Below, piece after piece: positions 16,065 to 25,058 of a DNA stretch of 42,491 bases. Within the stretch, counting starts at the first letter, position 1, and every line of letters begins with the position of its first letter. The stretch is from UBA3537 sp964219345. Its GTDB lineage: Bacteria; Bacteroidota; Bacteroidia; Flavobacteriales; Flavobacteriaceae. The translations under genes were made by a program, and so were the position numbers. The notes below the pieces were generated by a model, which searched no databases, was not told the origin of the DNA, and saw only the letters and a program-made list of their open reading frames with translations. The stretch spans positions 1 to 42,491 of the forward strand of contig CAXPPN010000009.1 of the NCBI GenBank assembly GCA_964219345.1. Reading direction: 5' to 3'.

Positions 16065-16979
16065 ATGCTTAGCCTCAATGTTTTAAATGAAACCAACCCA
16101 TTAAAAGCAGTAGTTTTAGGTATTGCAAAAAGTAATGGGCCAATTCCAGCACCAGAAGATTGCTATGATCCTAGTAGTCTAAAACATGTTCTTCAAGGCA
16201 CCTATCCTTTGGAAAAAGATATGATGAGTGAAATGGATGCTCTGGAAAAAGTATTTAAATCCTATGGAGTAGAGGTGTACCGACCTAGTGTCATCAAAGA
16301 TTGTAATCAAATTTTTGCAAGAGACATTGCTTTTGTGATTGAAAATAAATTAATTAAATCTAATATTTTACCTGATAGGGCACAAGAATTTACAGCTTTG
16401 TCAGCTATTTTAAATCAAATTCAGCCCGAACATATTATAGAACTTCCAGAGGATTGTCATGTAGAGGGTGGAGATGTGATTTTATGTAATGATCATATAT
16501 TTGTTGGGGTTTATACAGGAGACGATTATCCAGATTTTATAACTGCACGAACAAACATGAAAGCAGTTGAAGCCCTCGAAAAACTTTTTCCAAATAAAAC
16601 TGTAAAACCTTTAGAATTAAAAAAATCTAATACCAATCCACAAGAAAATGCACTTCATTTGGATTGTTGTTTTCAGCCCATAGGCGATAGAAAAGCACTC
16701 ATTCACAAAGAAGGGTTTCTTAAAGAGTCTGATTATATATTTTTAGAAAACTTTTTTGGAAAAGAGCATCTTTTTTTTGCTACCAAAGAAGAAATGGCTG
16801 CTATGAATTGTAATGTATTTTCGATTTCTAATGATGTGATTATTTCTGAACAAAACTTTACAAGATTGAATACATGGCTAGAAGCCCAGTCTTTTAAGGT
16901 TGAAAAAGTGAAATACTCTGAAGTTTCAAAACAAGGTGGATTACTACGATGTTCCACCCTGCCATTAATTCGCTCATAA
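16065..16979 (+). CDS. Amidinotransferase/DDAH-like guanidino hydrolase
   Basis: A 304-residue protein of the arginine deiminase/amidinotransferase superfamily (pentein fold), whose members act on arginine-like guanidino groups through a covalent cysteine intermediate. Visible catalytic-type motifs are FARDIAFVIENK (substrate Asp), HVEGGDVILCND, LHLDCCFQPIGD (catalytic His-Asp region) and GGLLRCSTLPLIR with the candidate nucleophile C296. All key positions are kept, so it should be active. The exact substrate (arginine, methylarginine, citrulline-like) cannot be told from sequence. The start MLSLNVLNE was preferred over upstream in-frame codons, which lie inside gltA. The next gene begins 1 nt after the stop. 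Confidence 0.85.
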   Translation: MLSLNVLNETNPLKAVVLGIAKSNGPIPAPEDCYDPSSLKHVLQGTYPLEKDMMSEMDALEKVFKSYGVEVYRPSVIKDCNQIFARDIAFVIENKLIKSNILPDRAQEFTALSAILNQIQPEHIIELPEDCHVEGGDVILCNDHIFVGVYTGDDYPDFITARTNMKAVEALEKLFPNKTVKPLELKKSNTNPQENALHLDCCFQPIGDRKALIHKEGFLKESDYIFLENFFGKEHLFFATKEEMAAMNCNVFSISNDVIISEQNFTRLNTWLEAQSFKVEKVKYSEVSKQGGLLRCSTLPLIRS

Positions 16980-16980
16980 A

Positions 16981-17925
16981 ATGATCAAACAAATAACAAA
17001 CTCTATTTTGATGATTAGGCCTGTTCAGTTTCGAATGAATGAACAAACGGCAGTCAATAATTATTATCAAAAAACAATTGAGCATTTAACGCCTGATGCA
17101 GTAAATGCGTTGGCAGTTGAAGAATTTGATGCATTTGTTCAAAAACTACAAGCAGCTGGAATTCAAGTAGTTGTGGTAGATGACACTAAAGAGTTTGATA
17201 CTCCAGACTCAATTTTCCCCAATAATTGGATTTCTTTTCATAAAAACGGAACAATAGCTTTGTATCCTATGTTTGCCGAAAATAGACGCTTCGAACGGAA
17301 AGAATCTGTAGTTGAGGCCGTAGAGGAAAAAGGATTTTCTATAAAGCATGTTGTAGATTATACCGAAGCCGAGCAAGAGAATCTATTTTTGGAAGGGACA
17401 GGAAGTATTATTTTGGATCGAGAGTACCAAAAGGCATATTGTGCACTTTCCCCTAGAGCAGATGAACAACTTTTTATTGAATTTTGCGAAGATTTTGATT
17501 TCTTTCCTGTTATTTTTTCTGCGTATCAAACAGTAAATCAAAAGAGAGAAAAAATTTATCACACCAATGTTATGATGTGTATTGGAAGTACTTTTGCAGT
17601 GATTTGTTTGGATTCAATTGATGATAAAAAAGAACGCAAAAATGTTATAAATCATCTTAAAAAAGATAACAAAGACATCATTGAAATAACAGAAGATCAA
17701 GTCAATCAATTTGCAGGAAATATGTTGCAACTATTAGGAAAAAATAATACACCTTTACTAATCATGAGTCAATCTGCTTTTGATTCATTGCGTGCCGACC
17801 AGCTTTCAAAATTAGAAAAACATACAAAAATTATTTCTAGCTCATTGCAAACTATTGAAGCCTGTGGAGGCGGCAGTGCACGCTGTATGATGGCAGAAAT
17901 ATTTTTGCCAAAGGCGCTCAAATAA
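16981..17925 (+). CDS. ctlX: CtlX-like arginine deiminase-related hydrolase
   Basis: A 314-residue second member of the pentein superfamily, only distantly similar to its upstream neighbour. Motifs are DTPDSIFPNNWISFH near residues 75-90, LFLEGTGSIILDRE, the catalytic-His segment IYHTNVMMCIG, and a C-terminal CGGGSARCMMAEIF with the probable nucleophile C302. This pattern fits the family currently named citrulline utilization hydrolase CtlX. The assignment is by motif recognition; the substrate is not proven. It directly follows the other guanidino enzyme, and argS follows after 44 nt, giving an arginine-centred group next to citrate synthase. Confidence 0.75.
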   Translation: MIKQITNSILMIRPVQFRMNEQTAVNNYYQKTIEHLTPDAVNALAVEEFDAFVQKLQAAGIQVVVVDDTKEFDTPDSIFPNNWISFHKNGTIALYPMFAENRRFERKESVVEAVEEKGFSIKHVVDYTEAEQENLFLEGTGSIILDREYQKAYCALSPRADEQLFIEFCEDFDFFPVIFSAYQTVNQKREKIYHTNVMMCIGSTFAVICLDSIDDKKERKNVINHLKKDNKDIIEITEDQVNQFAGNMLQLLGKNNTPLLIMSQSAFDSLRADQLSKLEKHTKIISSSLQTIEACGGGSARCMMAEIFLPKALK

Positions 17926-17941
17926 TAGATGCAAAAAAATG

Positions 17942-17949
17942 TATCTTTG
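17942..17949 (+). promoter_or_regulatory. Promoter -7 element of argS
   Basis: TATCTTTG is an exact TAnnTTTG match in the 44-nt gap before argS, 20 nt before the ATG. It suggests that argS can be transcribed separately from the gltA group. Confidence 0.6.
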
Positions 17950-17969
17950 TCTGTGAAAATCAATATTTA

Positions 17970-19745
17970 ATGAGCCTTCAAAACATTCTTTCTCAGCATA
18001 TTAAAACAGCATTCAATGCATTGTATCAATCGGATTTAGAAAGCATTGAATTTCAAGCCACCAGAAAAGATTTTGAAGGTGACATAACAGTTGTTACATT
18101 CCCAATGCTTCGTATTGTAAAAATGAATCCTGTTCAGTTGGGGGAGCAATTAGGGACATATTTGGTAGAGCATAGCGAAGATGTGGTTTCTTTTAATGTA
18201 GTTAAAGGATTTTTAAATTTGGTGCTTTCAGATGCTTATTTTATGGGTGTATTTAAAACAATATATTCTAATCCAAAATTTGGCTTTGTAACTCCAAGTC
18301 AAACAGATGCTGTAATGGTAGAATATTCGTCTCCAAACACAAATAAACCTCTGCATTTGGGTCATGTTAGAAACAATCTTTTGGGATATAGTGTTGCAGA
18401 AATATTGAAAGCTTCGGGAAAGAAAGTTTATAAAACACAAATCATAAATGATAGAGGAATTCATATCTGTAAAAGCATGCTAGCATGGCAGCGTTTTGGT
18501 GAGGGGCAAACCCCTGAATCTACAGCTTTGAAGGGAGATAAATTGGTTGGAAATTTTTATGTAAAATTCGATAAAGAATTTAAAAAAGAGATTGCAGCGT
18601 TAGAGCAAAAAGGATACTCTACTGAAGAAGCAAAAGCCAGTGCGCCAATACTTTTGGACGCACAAGAAATGCTAAGACAATGGGAAGCTGGTGATGAAGA
18701 AGTAGTATCACTGTGGAAAACAATGAACCAATGGGTGTACAACGGATTTGATGTTACTTATAAAAATTTAGGTGTAGATTTTGATAGTTATTATTATGAA
18801 AGTGAAACCTATCTTTTGGGTAAATCTTTTATAGAAGAAGGTTTAAAAAAAGGCGTATTTTTTAGAAAAGATGATGGTTCTGTATGGTGCGATTTATCAG
18901 AGGATGGATTGGATGAAAAAATTGTACTCCGCGCCGATGGAACAGCTGTTTATATGACTCAAGATATTGGAACAGCTATTCAACGTGTAAAGGATTGTCC
19001 AGATATTTCTGCAATGGTTTATACGGTTGGAAATGAGCAAGATTACCATTTTAAAGTACTTTTTCTAATTCTAAAAAAACTAGGATTTGAATGGTCTCAA
19101 AACCTCTATCATTTAAGTTATGGTATGGTTGATTTGCCTAGTGGTAAAATGAAAAGTAGAGAAGGAACTGTTGTTGATGCCGATGATTTAATTGCTGAAA
19201 TGACAAGTACAGCAAAACTTATTTCTCAAGAATTAGGAAAGCTTGATGGCTATTCTGAAGAAGAAAAAAATCAAACATATACAACCATTGGTTTGGGAGC
19301 TTTAAAATATTTTATATTAAAAGTTGATCCCAAAAAATCAATTCTTTTTGATCCCAAAGCTTCTGTAGACTTTCAGGGAAATACAGGGCCTTTTGTTCAG
19401 TATACCTATGCAAGAATTCAGGCCATTTTAAGAAAAGCATCAATAGATGAAAATTTGATTTCTGACGCAATAAAATTATCAGATAAAGAGAAAAATGTAT
19501 TGAAACAACTTCAGCTTTTTCCTTATACAATTCAACAAGCAGCAGCTAATTATAGTCCAGCACTCATAGCAAATTATACTTATGACTTAGTGAAAGAATT
19601 CAATTCCTTTTATCAAAATATTTCAATTCTTGGTGCAGAGAATGCTGCACTAATGTCTTTTAGGGTTCAGCTTTGTAGTGCTGTTGGAAAAATCATAAAA
19701 AATGCATTTAGTTTATTGGGTATTCAAGTGCCAGAGCGTATGTAG
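17970..19745 (+). CDS. argS: Arginine--tRNA ligase
   Basis: A 591-residue class I aminoacyl-tRNA synthetase that charges tRNA-Arg. The N-terminal Add-1-type tRNA-recognition domain is followed by the HIGH-type motif HLGH at residues 129-132 (in PNTNKPLHLGHVRNN). The KMSKS-type loop is replaced by GKMKSREGTVVDADDL, as usual in this family. The C-terminal all-helical anticodon-binding domain ends SLLGIQVPERM. It is downstream of two arginine-family enzymes and in the same window as a tRNA-Arg gene; only the first may be meaningful. Confidence 0.97.
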   Translation: MSLQNILSQHIKTAFNALYQSDLESIEFQATRKDFEGDITVVTFPMLRIVKMNPVQLGEQLGTYLVEHSEDVVSFNVVKGFLNLVLSDAYFMGVFKTIYSNPKFGFVTPSQTDAVMVEYSSPNTNKPLHLGHVRNNLLGYSVAEILKASGKKVYKTQIINDRGIHICKSMLAWQRFGEGQTPESTALKGDKLVGNFYVKFDKEFKKEIAALEQKGYSTEEAKASAPILLDAQEMLRQWEAGDEEVVSLWKTMNQWVYNGFDVTYKNLGVDFDSYYYESETYLLGKSFIEEGLKKGVFFRKDDGSVWCDLSEDGLDEKIVLRADGTAVYMTQDIGTAIQRVKDCPDISAMVYTVGNEQDYHFKVLFLILKKLGFEWSQNLYHLSYGMVDLPSGKMKSREGTVVDADDLIAEMTSTAKLISQELGKLDGYSEEEKNQTYTTIGLGALKYFILKVDPKKSILFDPKASVDFQGNTGPFVQYTYARIQAILRKASIDENLISDAIKLSDKEKNVLKQLQLFPYTIQQAAANYSPALIANYTYDLVKEFNSFYQNISILGAENAALMSFRVQLCSAVGKIIKNAFSLLGIQVPERM

Positions 19746-19757
19746 TTGTAATTTCAG

Positions 19758-20357
19758 ATGAATCAAGATTTAAAATTCTATATTCCAGAGTTTGCATTTG
19801 ATCAAGTTTTTCAATTGCTTTCGGACGAATGCTTGGAAGTGGTAATCAAAAAAGCTCGCAAAACCCGACACGGAGATTATAGAAAGTTAAAAAATGGTCG
19901 TCATCAAATTACCATAAACTCCAATCTTAATCCCTATCGTTTTTTGGTGACTTTGTTACATGAAATTGCACACTATGAAGCGTATCAGCAACATGGTCCA
20001 AAAATCAAACCTCATGGCAAGGAATGGAAATTAACGTTTCAACGTCTTGCTTTACCATTTTTAAGGCCTGAAATTTTTCCAACTCAAGTCTTACCATTTT
20101 TGGCGCAATATTTTAAAAACCCCAAGGCTAGCAGCGATTCAGATGTACTTTTGTCGAGGTCACTCATGGAGTTTGATCCACCCAATAAAAAAACATTTAT
20201 CTTTGAAGTTATTGAAGGAGCAAAATTTAAAACTCATAATGGCAAGTTGTTTCGAAAAGGAAAAAAAAGGCGAACACGTTATGAGGCAACAGAGCTTCAG
20301 TCGGGGCGTTTGTACTCTTTTAGTCCAAATGCAGAAATTGAATTAATTAATGAATAA
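19758..20357 (+). CDS. SprT-like zinc metalloprotein
   Basis: A 199-residue protein with the SprT-like metal-binding core: HEIAH at residues 68-72 (LVTLLHEIAHYEAY) and a third ligand in HGKEW (H86). This is the HExxH arrangement of the SprT/Spartan group, although bacterial members have no proven substrate. The C-terminal half is basic (KLFRKGKKRRTRYE) and may bind nucleic acid; this is inference. It starts 12 nt after argS and its end touches the next gene, so it belongs to the argS transcript. Confidence 0.85.
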   Translation: MNQDLKFYIPEFAFDQVFQLLSDECLEVVIKKARKTRHGDYRKLKNGRHQITINSNLNPYRFLVTLLHEIAHYEAYQQHGPKIKPHGKEWKLTFQRLALPFLRPEIFPTQVLPFLAQYFKNPKASSDSDVLLSRSLMEFDPPNKKTFIFEVIEGAKFKTHNGKLFRKGKKRRTRYEATELQSGRLYSFSPNAEIELINE

Positions 20358-20358
20358 A

Positions 20359-21438
20359 ATGAATAAAAATTACTATGCAGTCATAATGGCTGGAGGAGTT
20401 GGTTCTCGCTTTTGGCCTGTAAGTAAAACCGCTTATCCAAAGCAATTTCATGATATGTTGGGTAGTGGTCAAACGCTTTTACAAAAAACAGTGTCTCGAC
20501 TTGAACAACTTATTCCATCGGAAAATATTAGAATCCTAACTAATAGTATTTATGCTGATTTGGTACTACAACAATTGCCTCAATGTTCTATAAATCAAGT
20601 CATTGCAGAACCCGCTATGCGTAATACTGCACCTTGTATTTTGATGGCTTCGCTAAAAATTCATAAAGAAAACCCTAATGCAGTGATGGTTGTTGCCCCT
20701 AGTGATCATTGGATAGAAGATGAGGTTGCTTTTTCTGATAATTTGAAAGCTGCATTTGATCATGCTCAGAATTCTAACGCTTTAATGACACTTGGAATTC
20801 GACCATCTTTTCCAAATACAGGATATGGTTATATTGAATATGATATTTCAACAGAAAATCGCGTTAAAGACGTAGCGAATTTCAGAGAAAAACCCAATTA
20901 TGAAACAGCCAAAAAATTTCTTGAAGCTGGCAATTTTTTATGGAATGCAGGTATTTTTATTTGGTCGTCAAAAACTGTTTTAAAAGCATTCCAAACTCTT
21001 CAGCCTAATATGTATGCTTTATTTTCAGCAGGGAATACAGTTTATAATACACTTGATGAAGATGAATTTATAAGTGAAAATTATAAAAAGGCAGAAAACA
21101 TTTCGGTAGATTATGCGATTATGGAACATAGTAAAAATGTTTGTGTAATTGCTGCTACTTTTGATTGGAATGACCTTGGAACTTGGGGGAGTTTATATTC
21201 TAAATTAAGTAATAACTCTAATGAAAATGCAGTTGTTAATGCACGACTTCTATCTAATGATTCAAAAGGGAATATGATTAAAACAGATTCTAATAAAATA
21301 GTAGTTATTGATAGTTTGAATGACTTTATAATTGTAGAAGAGAATGAAATTTTGCTTATATTTCCGAAAAGTAAAGAACAAGATATTAAGCAATTAAGGC
21401 AAAACGTCAAAGATACATTTGGCGAAAATTACATTTAG
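20359..21438 (+). CDS. manC: Mannose-1-phosphate guanylyltransferase
   Basis: A 359-residue nucleotidyltransferase making GDP-mannose from mannose 1-phosphate and GTP, a precursor for surface polysaccharides and glycoprotein glycans. The N-terminal signature MAGGVGSRFWPVSKTAYPKQ binds the nucleotide. VVAPSDHWI, the FREKPN segment and WNAGIFIW are family hallmarks. There is no C-terminal isomerase domain, so it is a single-function enzyme. Two ATGs are possible: 20350 (overlapping the SprT stop by 8 nt) and 20359; the second gives the usual MNKNYYA start. The gene ends 2 nt before the DUF389 gene. Confidence 0.92.
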   Translation: MNKNYYAVIMAGGVGSRFWPVSKTAYPKQFHDMLGSGQTLLQKTVSRLEQLIPSENIRILTNSIYADLVLQQLPQCSINQVIAEPAMRNTAPCILMASLKIHKENPNAVMVVAPSDHWIEDEVAFSDNLKAAFDHAQNSNALMTLGIRPSFPNTGYGYIEYDISTENRVKDVANFREKPNYETAKKFLEAGNFLWNAGIFIWSSKTVLKAFQTLQPNMYALFSAGNTVYNTLDEDEFISENYKKAENISVDYAIMEHSKNVCVIAATFDWNDLGTWGSLYSKLSNNSNENAVVNARLLSNDSKGNMIKTDSNKIVVIDSLNDFIIVEENEILLIFPKSKEQDIKQLRQNVKDTFGENYI

Positions 21439-21440
21439 AA

Positions 21441-22871
21441 ATGAATCAAAATCAAGAGTCACAACAGCAACAGCAAGAATTTATTGATTCTAAAGCTGCC
21501 GTAAAGGCTGATGCAAAAGGACTATTTGCGTCCATTAAAATATTTTTAGTGGAACTGCTCGATTTTAGGCATGATACAGATCGTGAAGCCACTATTTCTG
21601 CTATTAAAGCAGATATTCCTTTTAAAGGCGCTACCGCATGGATTCTTATTTGTTCAATTTTTGTTGCCTCTGTTGGACTTAATGCAAACTCTACTGCCGT
21701 TGTCATTGGTGCGATGCTTATTTCGCCGCTTATGGGGCCCATTCTTGGTGTTGGTATGTCTATCGCCATTAACGATATTGACACACTTAGAAAGTCGCTC
21801 ATAAATCTTCTTACAATGTTGGCTTTGAGTTTGTTAACTGCTTTTTTGTTCTTTTATTTTTTTCCGCTAAATCAAGACACTTCAGAGTTACTAGGACGTG
21901 TAAGACCCGATATTAGGGACGTTCTTATTGCATTTTTTGGTGGTTTGGCGCTCATTATTGCGCGTACAAAAAAAGGCACAATTGCTTCGGTAATCTTTGG
22001 TGTGGCCATTGCAACAGCATTGATGCCACCACTTTGTACAGCAGGCTATGGGCTATCTCAAGGCAAATGGGATTATTTTGTTGGTGCTATGTATTTGTTT
22101 GCAATCAATACAATATTTATAGCTTTAGCAACTTTTATTGTCTTGAAAGTATTGCGTTTTCCAATGTTACACTATGCCAACTCTCAACGTAGAAAAAATA
22201 TAGCAAGGATAGCAGGTGTTTTAGCTTTTGCTGTAATGCTTCCTGCAGGTTGGACTTTTTATGATGTTCTTAAAGAATCTCAATATAAGTTTGATTACAA
22301 GAATTATCTAGAATATGAAATCAACAACAATCAAAGTTTATGGCTACAGCGTGAAAAATTAGACACAAAAGCAAAAACGGTTACCTTAAACTTTAATGGT
22401 GATATCAATGCTGCTACAAAATCTGATTTGATGAATGAACTTAAGGGGTATGAATATTTAAAGGATTTTAAATTAATTATAAATGGTAATACCAACCGAA
22501 GTACTGATAAAATCCTAGAGCTTTATGATCTTGCACTTGATAAAATTGACCAGCGCGATCAACAAATTGAAAATTTAAACTTCACTATTGATAGTCTAAA
22601 ATTAGCAGCCTTATCAAAAAATGAAACAAATACTATTGATTTTATCAATTTGGCTAAAGATGCAAAAATTCAATTTTCTGATTTGGAATCTTTTGGTTTT
22701 TCTAAGATGTTAAACTCTACAAATTTTAGATCAGCAGACACTGTTTTGGTTGCAAAAATTCGTTGGAATTTATCTTTAGAAGATAGCTTGCGTATTCAAA
22801 AAAGTACCGATTTAAAAAATTGGTTGGAGCAAGAGTTACAAGAGCAACGCATAGAGGTGCTAACACATTAG
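21441..22871 (+). CDS. DUF389 integral membrane protein
   Basis: A 476-residue membrane protein of unknown function. It opens with a glutamine-rich stretch (QNQESQQQQQ, residues 3-12), then a soluble segment and about six hydrophobic helices between residues 50 and 275. These include the conserved NANSTAVVIGAMLISPLMGP and IATALMPPLCTAGYGL blocks that define DUF389. The C-terminal 190 residues are soluble, with a probable coiled coil around DLALDKIDQRDQQIENLN. The conserved polar and Pro residues inside membrane helices suggest transport or channel activity, but nothing proves it. It is the last gene of the argS-sprT-manC unit and converges with the minus-strand operon after 4 nt. Confidence 0.85.
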   Translation: MNQNQESQQQQQEFIDSKAAVKADAKGLFASIKIFLVELLDFRHDTDREATISAIKADIPFKGATAWILICSIFVASVGLNANSTAVVIGAMLISPLMGPILGVGMSIAINDIDTLRKSLINLLTMLALSLLTAFLFFYFFPLNQDTSELLGRVRPDIRDVLIAFFGGLALIIARTKKGTIASVIFGVAIATALMPPLCTAGYGLSQGKWDYFVGAMYLFAINTIFIALATFIVLKVLRFPMLHYANSQRRKNIARIAGVLAFAVMLPAGWTFYDVLKESQYKFDYKNYLEYEINNNQSLWLQREKLDTKAKTVTLNFNGDINAATKSDLMNELKGYEYLKDFKLIINGNTNRSTDKILELYDLALDKIDQRDQQIENLNFTIDSLKLAALSKNETNTIDFINLAKDAKIQFSDLESFGFSKMLNSTNFRSADTVLVAKIRWNLSLEDSLRIQKSTDLKNWLEQELQEQRIEVLTH

Positions 22872-22875
22872 AGAG

Positions 22876-23637
22876 CTACGCTTTTAGATACATTTCTCTT
22901 ACTTTTTTAAATAAGTTTGAAGAATATACAAAGTTTGAAACCGCTTCATTATCTGTTCTAAAAATGGTGTCTTTACTGCCTTCCCAAGCTTTTTCGCCAT
23001 CTTTTAAGAATATAATTTTCTCACCGATTTCCATCACAGAATTCATATCGTGTGAGTTTATAACAGTTACTATATTGTATTCTTTAGTTATTTCATGAAT
23101 TAAATTATCAATAACTATAGCAGTTTTTGGGTCGAGTCCAGAATTGGGTTCATCACAAAATAAATATTTTGGATTATTTACAATAGCTCTTGCAATTGCT
23201 ACTCGTTTTTGCATTCCACCAGAGGCTTCACTTGGCATTTTCTTTTGGGCGTTATCAAGATTTACACGTTGTAGTACAATATTGGCGCGCTCTCGCATTT
23301 CGCTCTCACTCTGGTTGGTAAACATTCTCAATGGGAACATTACATTTTCTTCAATAGTCATCGAATCAAACAAAGCACTTCCTTGAAATACCATACCAAT
23401 TTTGGAACGAAGATTTCGTTTTTCATCATCTGATAAATCTGTAAACTTTTGATTATCATAGTCAATACTTCCACTATCGTAATCAAAAAGCCCTAATAAG
23501 CATTTAAGAAATACAGTTTTTCCGGAACCACTCTGGCCTATGACAAGGTTAGTTTTACCTTGCTCAAAAGTGGTAGAAACTCCTTTTAGGATTTCTGTAT
23601 CTCCAAATGATTTATGAAGTTCTGTAACGCGTATCAT
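22876..23637 (-). CDS. mlaF: ABC transporter ATP-binding protein, MlaF-like
   Basis: A 253-residue ABC ATPase. Walker A is GQSGSGKT, the Q-loop is in GMVFQGSALFDSM, the signature is ASGGMQKR, Walker B is YLFCDEPNSGLD, and the switch His is in NSHDM. The FQ(G/S)xALFDSMT segment and the partner permease point to the Mla/MCE lipid-transport group, which moves phospholipids between inner and outer membranes. Its start overlaps the permease stop by 1 nt. The substrate-binding MCE subunit (MlaD) is not in this unit and must lie elsewhere. Confidence 0.88.
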   Translation of the reverse strand: MIRVTELHKSFGDTEILKGVSTTFEQGKTNLVIGQSGSGKTVFLKCLLGLFDYDSGSIDYDNQKFTDLSDDEKRNLRSKIGMVFQGSALFDSMTIEENVMFPLRMFTNQSESEMRERANIVLQRVNLDNAQKKMPSEASGGMQKRVAIARAIVNNPKYLFCDEPNSGLDPKTAIVIDNLIHEITKEYNIVTVINSHDMNSVMEIGEKIIFLKDGEKAWEGSKDTIFRTDNEAVSNFVYSSNLFKKVREMYLKA

Positions 23638-24374
23638 TAACTAAGTAACATTTGAGTTAAAATATAATTGAGAAGAATAATAACCACACTTGTCCACACA
23701 AATGCAACAGTACTTGCTTTACCAACTTCTAATGCTCCACCTTTCATGTAATACCCATAAAAAGAGGGAATGGTAGCTAGTATAAATGCAAAAACTAAAG
23801 TTTTTATAAATGCATAAAGCATATGAAAAGGAATAAAATCCAATTGAACTCCTCTAATATAGTCTTCTAATGTAGAAAATCCACCATAAACACATGCGGC
23901 CATTCCTCCAATTATACCAAGAAACATTGCAATTGAAATTACAAACGGATAAAGCATCATCGCCACCGTTTTTGGGAAAACGAGATAATTTATAGAATTT
24001 ACACCCATTACTTCAAGGGCGTCAATTTGCTCTGTGACTCGCATTGTTCCAATACTAGATGTAATAAATGACCCTACTTTTCCTGCCATGATAATCGAAA
24101 TAAAAGTTGGTGCAAATTCAAGAATAATAGATTGCCTTGTTGCAAATCCAACCAAGTATTTAGGAATCAATGGGTTAGTAATATTTAATGCAGTTTGAAT
24201 GGTAATTACACCTCCAACAAAAAAGGAGATAAACGCTACAATACCCAGTGAATCAATAACTAAATCTTCTATTTCCTTTAAAATTAACTTCGTCATCACC
24301 GATCGTTTCGTAGGTTTTCGAAACATTTCAGCAATCATTAGGAAATAAGTTCCAATATTTTGAAGATAATTCAT
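23637..24374 (-). CDS. mlaE: MlaE-family ABC transporter permease
   Basis: A 245-residue inner-membrane permease of the MlaE (DUF140) family, partner of the ATPase just downstream. Hydrophobic helices start near residue 40. The central segment FVGGVITIQTALNI, the EFAPTFISIIMAGKVGSFITSSIGTMRVTEQIDALEVMG-type coupling region (here about residues 92-130) and the C-terminal VWTSVVIILLNYILTQMLL helix are typical. The pair mlaE-mlaF fits phospholipid trafficking that maintains outer-membrane asymmetry; direction and cargo are inferred from family only. Confidence 0.88.
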   Translation of the reverse strand: MNYLQNIGTYFLMIAEMFRKPTKRSVMTKLILKEIEDLVIDSLGIVAFISFFVGGVITIQTALNITNPLIPKYLVGFATRQSIILEFAPTFISIIMAGKVGSFITSSIGTMRVTEQIDALEVMGVNSINYLVFPKTVAMMLYPFVISIAMFLGIIGGMAACVYGGFSTLEDYIRGVQLDFIPFHMLYAFIKTLVFAFILATIPSFYGYYMKGGALEVGKASTVAFVWTSVVIILLNYILTQMLLS

Positions 24375-24427
24375 GTAGTGTAATCTTATTGCTAAAGTAA
24401 AAAAATCTAACTAGAAAAAATTAAATT

Positions 24428-25054
24428 TTAATCAAATTGAGATTTTGTATTTTTTATAGATAAATTTATGGAATCAATATAATTGAGAAGTTCTTCTTTG
24501 CCCTCAAATTTTGTAGAAGAGGTTATGAAATGTTGAGGTAATTCTTCCCAATTTTCGCTTAAAACACTCTGGTAATGCAGTATATTTCTTTCGATTGCCT
24601 TTGGTTTTAATTTATCCGATTTTGTAAAAATTATACTGAATGGAATTTGATGTTCGCCAAGCCATTGCATAAAATTTAAATCAATTTGTTGTGGTTCGTG
24701 ACGTATATCAATAAGAACAAAAGCAGAAACTAGCTGTTTTCTTTGTTGAAAATATGAAGTAATAAATTTTTGAAACGTTTTTTTGCTCGATTTAGAAACT
24801 CTGGCGTAGCCATATCCAGGCAAGTCAACCAAGTACCATTGCTCATTGATAAGAAAATGATTGATGAGTTGTGTTTTTCCTGGTCTTCCAGATGTTTTGG
24901 CTAATTTTTTTTGGTTGGTGAGCATATTTATAAGAGAAGATTTCCCAACATTACTTCTTCCAATAAAAGCATATTCGGGGAAATTGGTTTTGGGACATTT
25001 AGAAACGTCTTGATTGCTAACGACAAATGTTGCGGTTTTTATGTGCATATCCAA
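24428..25054 (-). CDS. engB: Ribosome biogenesis GTPase YihA/YsxC/EngB
   Basis: A 208-residue GTPase needed for late assembly of the 50S subunit. All G motifs are present: G1 GRSNVGKSS at residues 32-40, G3 DLPGYGYA from residue 77, G4 TKSDK at 144-148 and G5 in ITSSTKFEG around 178-185. The short length and PGYGYA motif identify EngB rather than Era or Der. It starts 4 nt after the alpha/beta hydrolase, on the same transcript, and is followed by the Mla-type genes after 53 nt. Confidence 0.95.
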   Translation of the reverse strand: MDMHIKTATFVVSNQDVSKCPKTNFPEYAFIGRSNVGKSSLINMLTNQKKLAKTSGRPGKTQLINHFLINEQWYLVDLPGYGYARVSKSSKKTFQKFITSYFQQRKQLVSAFVLIDIRHEPQQIDLNFMQWLGEHQIPFSIIFTKSDKLKPKAIERNILHYQSVLSENWEELPQHFITSSTKFEGKEELLNYIDSINLSIKNTKSQFD

Positions 25055-25058
25055 GGTA

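Noticed and set aside
20143..20346. A 67-codon plus-strand frame inside the SprT-like gene
   Set aside because: It is fully contained in a gene with clear motifs and has low-complexity content.
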